This document shows positions 43,301 to 50,185 of a stretch of 50,185 nucleotides of DNA, in pieces (the stretch's first letter is position 1; the number at the start of each line of letters is the position of its first letter). A program made the position numbers and the translations under genes. Origin of the DNA: Paenibacillus sp. 32O-W (GTDB taxonomy: Bacteria > Bacillota > Bacilli > Paenibacillales > NBRC-103111); NCBI RefSeq assembly GCF_007679495.1, contig NZ_VEGP01000041.1:1-50185 (forward strand), in the 5' to 3' direction. Under the pieces are notes generated by a model. The model searched no databases. It was not told the origin of the DNA and was given only the letters and a program-made list of their open reading frames with translations.

Positions 43301-46300
43301 GTCCACAAGATCAAACAGAAATTGCCGAATGTCTTCCGGTGGAAGCCAAGTTGCGCCCAAGCGGACATCAATTTCGGAGGCATCCAGATCTTTTGGCTGC
43401 ACCGCTTCAAGCGCTTTAACGTTTTCGCTGTAACGTTCAGCATCATAGGCCGCAAACTGTCTGGCCATCCGGAGCTTCTCCCGTACATTGCCGGACAGGT
43501 ACGCATCCGCCGTTTCATAGATCGGCTGACCTTCCTCGTCCAGATGTTCAGGATTGGGAAAGATGACCCCACGCAGTTCCGCTATCAGTTGTTCTTCCGT
43601 CATACCGGTAAGCTCTGCCATATAAGGCAAATCGACACGGGCTTTTGCGCCGATGGAAACGGCAAGTGCCTCCGAAGCGGTATCCACCTGTTCTACTTGA
43701 ATACGCTGCCGGATGGTTCGTTTGGTGAACATATCTGCCTTGCGCAGCAGCAATCCTTCTTCATCGACGATTTCAAGCGAACAAAGCAAGAAATACGAGC
43801 TATCATCCGAAAAGGCAAGGCTGTTGGCTCGGCTGTTGATCAAGCCGTACTGCGCTGTAAACCGATCATACTGTGCATTCAGCTTGCGTTGCTGCTGCCC
43901 AATCATCTCATCGCTATAGTCTTCGGTTTGGTACTCGATCAATTCGCGCACAGTGTCCCTTAGCTGAATCATGCCCTTGATACGGCCCGCCGCAGTTGCT
44001 GATGTATCGACGCGACGCATGCGGCTGTTTTCCCGAAAGTAAATGTGACCGTCCACCAGCGCAAAGCTGAAATTGCGGACAGACGGATCGGCAGGGAGAG
44101 AAGGTTCTTCCTCCTCCAGCTGGTCTTCCCGTTCGAGTTCCACCCATTCGGCATGGATATTGGAAAGCGCCTCGCGAAGCAATTCATTCAGGTTGGCGTC
44201 CGGGTACGGCTTGCAGGACGTTTCCTGACGATTGCCATACATCCGGTCGTCAAAAACCATCGTGCCCAGCACCATATCGGGATGGGCGGCGAAATAGCTG
44301 TTCACCAGCACACCATCCACTGTCTCGGATAGAGATAGCCATGTTTCGGTTTGCTCGCTTACGGTGACCATGCGATCCCGTTTTTGTAAAAAGATAATAT
44401 CGGCGGTTACTTCAGTGCCGGCATTTCGAGTCTTGGAACGACTCCGGCACCAGACCGAAAAAATGGCCGATGCCGCAGGACGGCTCCAAAATATTGCCGC
44501 TGCGAAAGCCCATCGATTCCAAACAGTCATACATCGCCTTGATGACGATTGGGGACGTATAGTGGGCGTTTAGCGTCGATGCACGAGCGGATGCATATTC
44601 CTCCGGCTCCAGCAATTCTCGAAGTTCCGCATATTCGGCTGCCCACTGCGTGTTCGCTTCATCGAATGCCTGCGGAAGGCCGCCCCATCCGACATAGCGA
44701 GCGAGCACCGCCTGCTCTTCCGCTGTCGCTTGCCGCTGCTCCTTCTCCAGCTTGTTCAACAGACGAATCGCTTCTATGTTCCATTTGAATTTCGTTTTTG
44801 CGCCGCCATGTCCCAGTTCATCGTCCGTAATCCGGTAGTTAACCGCCGGAGTAGCCGGACGATCCGATGCTTGAGTTGGTGAATGGACATTCGCTTGTTT
44901 TGTCTGTTGCTCCTGCTCATCGTTTAATCTAGTCGACGAAACATCTTCTTCCGCTACCGGCTCCCAACCTTCCTCATTTGTTAATCCCGGTTCTAGCTCC
45001 CCGGTAATCAGATGATCGTTCAGCGGATTTTCGCGCAGCATTCGCTCAAAATCCCGACGATTCCACTCTTTGATGAATAGTGGGAACTGCCGGTCTTGCA
45101 GCACCACCGTTTGCGATTCCAATTGCGCGACTTCATATTCGTCCGCACCAATCCAGACGATGCTCCCCACATCATAACCGTAGCGCGCCCGTTCCCGATT
45201 CGGTGTCATATGTTCCAGTTCCGCTTGCGCGTCCGGTTGGGGAAGCACATCCGATGACGATGCATCCAGCTGCGGCAACTCGTGCCTGGCCATTTCCGCC
45301 GCTTGCTGCCGCCGCTTTTCCTCCTGTTCCTCAGCGAAGGCGGGCAATCGCTCGGCTTCCCGCCGATTCAAGTAACGTCCCGCCGCCAACAATTCACCGA
45401 TACGTTTCTGCACTTTCATCCACGGCAGCACGACCTGCGCATCCGGGTTCATGATGGAACCGCGAGTGAGTGTAATGCCTTTGCTGTCATAATTCATATG
45501 AATATCCGTGCCGGTCAGCGCAGGGAGACGCCCGCCGATCCCGTATTCCCGTTTCAGGAAATCAGCGTTCTCCTGCGCAGACAGCGACTGCTGGAAATGC
45601 AGCGCAATGCGATACTTGCCGTTCTCAAAACCGCTGCCGTTTTGCAAAACAGCGTCAATGACCGCTTGCGGGATTAAAAAAGCGGAGGCTTTTGCGTCCT
45701 CCGCTTGATCCATCCACAGCGTCTGTTGCTGGATGGAGGGTTCTGTCTTTCGCGATAAGTCAAATTCATTTAACAGAACCATGCTGGCGATATGCCCGGT
45801 GATGACACCCCAATCGTAAAAGCTTTGCGCCGTGCGTTCATCCGCCGTACCCATCCATTGATGCAAAACGTTTTGATACGGTTCAAACCCAGCCTGTAAG
45901 CCTTCATCAAGCGTCAACTCAGTGATGCCAGCCGGAAACAAGCCGCGCACATACAACAGTCGCTCGCGCTCATCCTCATGTGCATGGAAAAACGCCGCAA
46001 TGTCCGTCTTGCTCTCCCTTAGCGGCGCTGCTCGGAGCATGTCGTTGATGATGGCCTGGTCATGAAAAAACGGAAGACTGCGGTCCTCCGTTTCCCGATC
46101 AAACCATGTTAATGATAAATCAGTTCCGTGAGAATCAGTTCCTCCGCTTGTTGCTTCAAGTTGTTCATATGTCCCGTCCAGGCCAGCGGATTGCTCGTCT
46201 TGTCCGGAGCCGGGTGGGATGCGAGCAATTCCTGTATCGTCCGCTCGATCTGCTCCCGCGCTGTCTGGTCGATGTCCGCCAGATGTTGGTTCAACTGCTC

Positions 46301-47305
46301 CGACAACATCAGATGGGCGTACATGCCCTTCCGCTCGGTTTTCAGAAACGTCTTGCGCATCATTCCGTACTTCCCGATCGTCGTCTCCGCTTCGCTCAGC
46401 GTCAGGTTGGGCAGCAAATAATCCCCTTGCGGCGTGTAGGTCAGTTCCATATTCATCCTTCCTTTCTTGTCGAGTAGCTTCATTGTGCGGCAAGGAATCG
46501 GGTCTTGCAAGGGTGTGAAACGATTGCCTCTCATTTGTTCGCTGCGCATCCCGGTGCAGCGCCCGGACGGTCGATTCCACTTCTCGCAGCATCATCTCGG
46601 ACACATCGCTAATCGCTGCGCCCAAATGGGACAATGCAGGAAGCGTGTTGAAATACCCGATGCCGGACAAATCCTCGATGCTGATGTAATGTGCGGGATT
46701 GAGTCCGCAACGGGTCATTGCCATGTAAGCGACGGCCGATTCGGCTGTTTGCTTGAACAGCAATTCCACATGCTGGATGTCCAGGTCCTCCAGTAAACTG
46801 TGCTCCCGCTCTTTCATCAACTCGGCCGCATAATCGGCGCTGTTGTCATCCACCGCATTTCGTGCAGCTGCGAGGAGCGCAGCAGGCAGATCCGCATGTG
46901 GTTCCATCTCATCCGACGCGCCGAACGCATTTCCCAGCGTCTCGATCACATGAGCCGTACGCTGTCCTGCAAGCGCCATAGCGAAAACTCCGGTTGGCGT
47001 CTGCTCTGGGTATCCGATACATCAAACACATGACGCAGGCCCAAATGGTTGCCCCGATCTTCGATCAGGGCGATCCCTTTTGCGCCGCGTTTCACCCAGC
47101 GATCGAGCCGTTTGTTCCAAACGTCAATCGGCGCGCAAGCCGTCGCGTCAGGACGTTGGGCGTAGATCAACAGTTGATCCTGAAACGGATATTTATAATT
47201 CCAGGCCGCCGTCCGCAAAAAATCTGCCCAGCGATCAGGCTGGTTCGTCACCGTGCGAGCCGTGCCGGTAGCCAGTTCGACGATGCGCTGCAACTTGGCT
47301 GTCAT
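40397..47305 (-). pseudogene. Giant ICE N6-adenine methylase/SNF2-type helicase, broken into three frames
   Basis: The largest protein of this ICE family, combining a methyltransferase-like and a superfamily-2 helicase domain, thought to protect or process transferred DNA. Piece 1 (47305-46946) holds the N-terminus WADFLRTAAWNYKYPFQDQL. A frameshift near 46975 leads to piece 2 (46979-44412) with the linker, LSRKTEPSIQQQTLWMD region and SAM motif NILEPSCGIGHFFGLVP. There the gene loses about 100 codons, including the expected methylase catalytic motif, and shifts frame at about 44425. Piece 3 (44530-40397) has AHCVGAGKTFAMTAAAM (Walker A), FVDEADSYKNL, and motif VI QRSGRIIRQGNQN. GGGAGG precedes the start. 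Confidence 0.88.
46109..46450 (-). CDS. TnpV-family protein, overlapping the helicase frame
   Basis: 113 residues from ATG 46450, with AAGGAAGG about 6 bases upstream. MELTYTPQGDYLLPNLTLSE, then GKYGMMRKTFLKTERKGMYA, LNQHLADIDQTAREQIERTI and WTGHMNNLKQQAEELILTEL match the transposon-encoded TnpV family of unknown function. It lies wholly within piece 2 of the giant helicase gene, same strand, other frame. The helicase frame here is open but of low complexity (Asp, Gly, Arg, Ala-rich), as expected when it is overprinted on a constrained frame. Confidence 0.75.
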   Translation of the reverse strand: MELTYTPQGDYLLPNLTLSEAETTIGKYGMMRKTFLKTERKGMYAHLMLSEQLNQHLADIDQTAREQIERTIQELLASHPAPDKTSNPLAWTGHMNNLKQQAEELILTELIYH

Positions 47306-47318
47306 GAGAGCACCTCCC

Positions 47319-47585
47319 TTACAGAAGCGTAATTTGATTGGTCAGGCGAATGCCTTCTTCGGAATAACGAGACGTAATCCGAAGGCGTCCGATAAGTTGC
47401 AAGCGATAAAGATTGCGGCGGACAGTGGAAGGGGAAACGCCCACCTCCAAAGCCAGTTTTTTACCGGACAACAAGACGCAGCTATGCCGTCCGCCCGCGC
47501 GGTCCATCAGGTAGCTGTACGGCAGTTTTGCGGCAGGCGGGACTTTCGCTTTCGCCAGCAGTTTATACCTCGCGAGATCGTTCAT
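47319..47585 (-). CDS. Winged-helix/HTH ICE protein
   Basis: 88 residues from ATG 47585, with GAGGAGG upstream. The middle SCVLLSGKKLALEVGVSPST and VRRNLYRLQLIGRLRITSRY form a helix-turn-helix with wing, as in small ICE regulators or replication-initiator-like proteins (first part KVPPAAKLPYSYLMDRAGG). It ends 14 bases before the giant helicase start, so it probably leads that operon and may control it. Confidence 0.7.
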   Translation of the reverse strand: MNDLARYKLLAKAKVPPAAKLPYSYLMDRAGGRHSCVLLSGKKLALEVGVSPSTVRRNLYRLQLIGRLRITSRYSEEGIRLTNQITLL

Positions 47586-47606
47586 GGTCTTCCTCCTCAG
47601 CAAGCG

Positions 47607-48035
47607 CTAACGCTCCGACAAACGATCCTGCCGGACGTAGCAGTACAGATAGAAATTGTAATCTCCCGTATGCGGAAAACAGCGCAGATAGTATCGATGT
47701 CGCTCCGTTTGAAAACAAAAGCCGTAAACGCCGGAATGCCACTCACCGGATAAACGTGCCTCTGGATACGACAAGCAATAGCGGTTCATCCGGCTGCGGC
47801 TTTGGAGCAGTCCCTGCTCGGTCAATGCCTGCACCACCGCATCCAGTTCCGCCCGAAAGGACGGCGTTTTGAGCGCAGGCGCATGATCGAACCAAGTTGC
47901 CCAGTACGTCTCGCCGCTGCTGCCAAAATAGCCGCGAAGGTGCCCGATGCATCCGCGTGCGGAATCCTTGTCCGTTGAAGCGGAATAAACATAGACCGCA
48001 TCTTCCGACACGGCCGCTTGCAATCTTTCCAGCAT
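47607..48035 (-). CDS. Conserved ICE protein of unknown function
   Basis: 142 residues with GGGAGG before the ATG. The sequence VYVYSASTDKDSARGCIGHL followed by GYFGSSGETYWATWFDHAPA and a Tyr/Cys-rich end (YYLRCFPHTGDYNFYLYCYV) recurs in Tn1549-like ICEs next to the HTH and helicase genes. No catalytic motif is evident. It is the second gene after the surface protein in this minus-strand run. Confidence 0.65.
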   Translation of the reverse strand: MLERLQAAVSEDAVYVYSASTDKDSARGCIGHLRGYFGSSGETYWATWFDHAPALKTPSFRAELDAVVQALTEQGLLQSRSRMNRYCLSYPEARLSGEWHSGVYGFCFQTERHRYYLRCFPHTGDYNFYLYCYVRQDRLSER

Positions 48036-48073
48036 GTTCTTTTCCTCCCGGCTGGTATAAAAATCAGTTTTCT

Positions 48074-49846
48074 TTAATGGGTTCCCCCTGTGCCATAGTC
48101 GTCATAGGAGGATAGATTCGCATGATAAAACACAATATCCCCGTCCTTCAACTGGAACGTCACGCCATACGGATCGGTGAAACTTCGCTGAAACCCTTCC
48201 ATCTGCCATTGGTTGTTCAGCGGTCCGTATATATACTGCAAATGAGGATGGTTCAAGTCCTTGTTGCGGATCGTTTCGAGATTGAGATTAACGACGATGT
48301 ACCCATCCTTCAAGAAAATAGGCGACTTATCATCCAGCCGGTTTTTCCGCCCATATTCAGCCAGATTGAAACCTTTGGGCACCACATACGGCGCGGCAGG
48401 CACACTGTATTCGCCATGCCACTTCTGCACCGAAGCGTTGGCGCGGGCTACATGGACGCCGGAAGGCACGTTCATGCTGCCGACAAACGTCCGAAGCTGC
48501 GACGGCAGCAGCATAATGTCATAGCCGCCGACATACGTCGGTTTCTGCACATCCTTCATATATTGATTGATAAACGTCTGCCTCGCTCCGGGCGAACCAT
48601 TTAACAACCAAAGGGTCGCGGCGGTATCGGTCAACTCCTGCCTTGGCACATTGCGCAAGCGAGCGTCGAGCGTCACATATCGTTTTTCCGTATCATCACT
48701 GGAGCCGATGCGAATAAACCGTTGATTGCCCGAATGATAGTAAAGATCGACTTCCTGCCGATTCTTCCCTTTGCTGTCCACAAAATAAAAGGTCGGTGTA
48801 ATGCGGATGCCGTCTCCCGCGCCGAACATGTTGCCTTTCGTCATGACTTCGAATTTGAAATGGTAGCCCGTTTTGACCGCCACGTTCTTTTTGCCGCCCT
48901 CCGGGTGACTGCCCTGCCGTACCGGCAGCACGTAAGGGGGCGTATTGCCGCGCGGTGCGCCGTCAATGCCTTTCGTTCCGACCCAATAAGCGTTTCCGGT
49001 CGGCGTTGCGCTGCCCTTTTGGGTACGGAACACCGACTCCCAAGCAAAGTCAGCAATGTCGGTGATCCGGAAATCATAGAGACGGCCAATGACTTCCACC
49101 GGAACCACCTGCGTAGCCACATGATGTATCAAGTCCAGATTGGCATTCATTTGAGATGTAAAGGAAGCCGGACTGTTCTCAGCAAACGTTCGGAATAACA
49201 CGTCGTAATTGCCCTCATCCACCCAAACGGGCAAGTAGAAGGTCGTCTGCGTTTGTCCGACCGGGATGGACACCCATGTTTCTTTCGGGACGAACGTTGT
49301 ACGATCCGCTTTATATACATCGAAAGGAAACCAAACCTGTTTGTCTCTCACGTATTTGGCATAATCCCGATTGCCGTAGCCCTTGATGTCCTTGTGCTGA
49401 CCGCTTGTCGGAATCGTCACAGTAAAGGGCCGATCCAAAATGAGCGCTGAACGTCCGGCAGAAGGTTGTGTTTTCTGGTTATGCGCCCGGTCGTCCGACA
49501 CCGAGGCGTAGTTCACCACCGGCGTATGCACGGTCACAGGATTGATACCGTTTATCGGATAGGTTTTGTCTCCACCGCCGCCAATGCCTTTAATCAGAGA
49601 ATACGATATCGTACCTGTGCTTGGCTGACTTGCTTCGTTTGTTTTAGACTTGTCGATAAAATATCCTTTGCCATACAACACATCTTGCCCGATCATCGTC
49701 GGTGCCGGTATCGCGCCAGGCGTTGGCGCTTTTTCCTCAACGACTTGGTTATCCATGATGGTTGTTCCGTTAAAGACGAGCGAATCGTTTTTTACCTTGA
49801 TCTTTCCAATTGCTTTCTCGGCCTCGTTTTTCCTATAGTGGCACAA
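48074..49846 (-). pseudogene. DUF5704-like surface protein, N-terminally truncated
   Basis: 590 codons of a probably secreted, beta-rich protein resembling DUF5704 proteins of Paenibacillus ICEs: SYSLIKGIGGGGDKTYPING, TYVGGYDIMLLPSQLRTFVG, PFDVYKADRTTFVPKETWVS. The signal peptide and beginning are missing: the frame opens with MCHYRK, of which the first codons belong to the end of an inserted IS3-family element. True protein begins at about KNEAEKAIGKIKVKNDSLVF. A surface or mating-contact role is inferred from family context. The rest seems intact. Confidence 0.7.
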
Positions 49847-50185
49847 GAAGTCAAGACAGTTTTTTTAATTTTTAAGGTGTGAAATCATTCACGAAGCGTT
49901 CTTTTGATATATTGTTGGAGGGGAGATCCCCCGCCGGGAACTGGAAAAAGTAATGTGTATAATTACTCAATGATAATGTCCACTGGTGGAGGACAAAGCC
50001 CAAGCGAAGGCGCGGGAGTCACCCTCTGTGGATATGTTATTCCATGTATACAGTTGCAGGTGTTCGGTAATCTAACGACTGATGTGGCCGATAATGATTG
50101 TAGAATTCAAAGTACCGATGAATGCCGCGGCGCGCTTCTTTGGGCGAGGTATACTCGTGCAAGTAGACTTCCTCATACTTCAAGC
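49840..50185 (-). mobile_element. IS3-family element, partial at window edge
   Basis: The right edge of the window holds the 3' part of an IS3-family element on the minus strand: the transposase end (50037-50185), about 190 bases of trailing DNA, and a probable end near 49840 (minus strand CTTGTGCCACTATA). It has interrupted the DUF5704 gene. The other end lies beyond the window. Confidence 0.65.
50037..50185 (-). CDS. IS3-family transposase (OrfB) C-terminus, partial
   Basis: Minus-strand codons read LKYEEVYLHEYTSPKEARRG, then IHRYFEFYNHYRPHQSLDYR and a TAA. The 'YFEFYNxxRPHQSLxYxTP' end is diagnostic of IS3-family DDE transposases and contains the final catalytic-domain helix. The start lies outside the window, so completeness is unknown. 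Inserted upstream of, and cutting, the DUF5704 gene. Confidence 0.88.
   Translation of the reverse strand, partial: LKYEEVYLHEYTSPKEARRGIHRYFEFYNHYRPHQSLDYRTPATVYME

Noticed and set aside
42413-43963. Long plus-strand open frame (516 codons) opposite the helicase
   Set aside because: It is antisense to the strongly conserved helicase coding sequence, with no ribosome-binding site and no family resemblance.

Overview
The window comes from an endospore-forming member of the Bacillales (Paenibacillaceae/Alicyclobacillaceae type). The evidence is a dipicolinate-synthase subunit, a DUF1657 spore protein, a complete gerB-gerA-gerC germinant-receptor operon, strong AGGAGG ribosome-binding sites and sigma-A promoters. 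No rRNA, tRNA or CRISPR array was seen. Most of the sequence is one or more decayed integrative and conjugative elements (ICEs) resembling the Tn1549/clostridial CTn family, with other mobile elements and cargo genes inserted in them.

Layout. 1-1.9 kb: a ykuS (UPF0180) remnant interrupted by a tyrosine-recombinase element, whose left end is an array of GTTAT(A/G)CGAA repeats; its second recombinase is truncated. 1.85-4.74 kb: a 'recombinase in trio' (RIT-like) element with three overlapping tyrosine recombinases on the minus strand, the first lacking its N-terminus. 4.98-6.6 kb: a broken conjugative cell-wall hydrolase. 7.1-12.7 kb: a sporulation-flavoured minus-strand cluster (dpaA, yunC-like, cardiolipin synthase, DUF1657, CBO0543-like and unknown small genes). 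12.9-15.1 kb: remnants (ICE small protein, IS1634-like transposase) and a truncated serine recombinase. 15.1-15.4 kb: an inverted, identical copy of the 239-bp end of the RIT element.

15.4-25.1 kb: the conjugation operon on the minus strand, in transcription order oriT-like site, mobC, relaxase, pcfB, ArdC-like protein, small protein, virD4, Maff2, virB6-like, prgI, virB4. Several of these genes carry single-base frameshifts at homopolymer runs. 25.1-27.3 kb: a toxin-antitoxin pair, a DUF3991/Toprim protein and a small ICE protein. 27.5-31 kb: a cargo block in which an HxlR regulator leads a minus-strand run (VOC, DinB, YCII proteins) and faces a divergent MFS exporter across overlapping antiparallel promoters. 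31.1-33.5 kb: a transposase remnant, a small ICE protein and the C-terminal third of a giant helicase. 33.5-37.8 kb: the ger operon, flanked by a 33-bp inverted repeat. 37.8-49.8 kb: a second, paralogous ICE module (ParB, small antitoxin-like protein, Toprim, small protein, giant methylase/helicase in three pieces with a TnpV frame inside it, HTH protein, conserved protein, DUF5704 surface protein), cut at its end by an IS3-family element.

How it fits together. The two ICE modules share the order helicase, small protein, Toprim, TA/antitoxin, terminator, conserved spacer, so they look like a segmental duplication or two related elements stacked together. The 239-bp inverted repeats bound a 13.5-kb segment; flipping it would put the cell-wall hydrolase back downstream of virB4 in the same direction, its usual place in this ICE family. 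Frameshifts and truncations in the relaxase, virB4, hydrolase and helicase imply that the conjugation machinery is inactive, unless the homopolymer frameshifts are sequencing errors. The cargo (spore formation, germination, drug/aldehyde response) looks intact.
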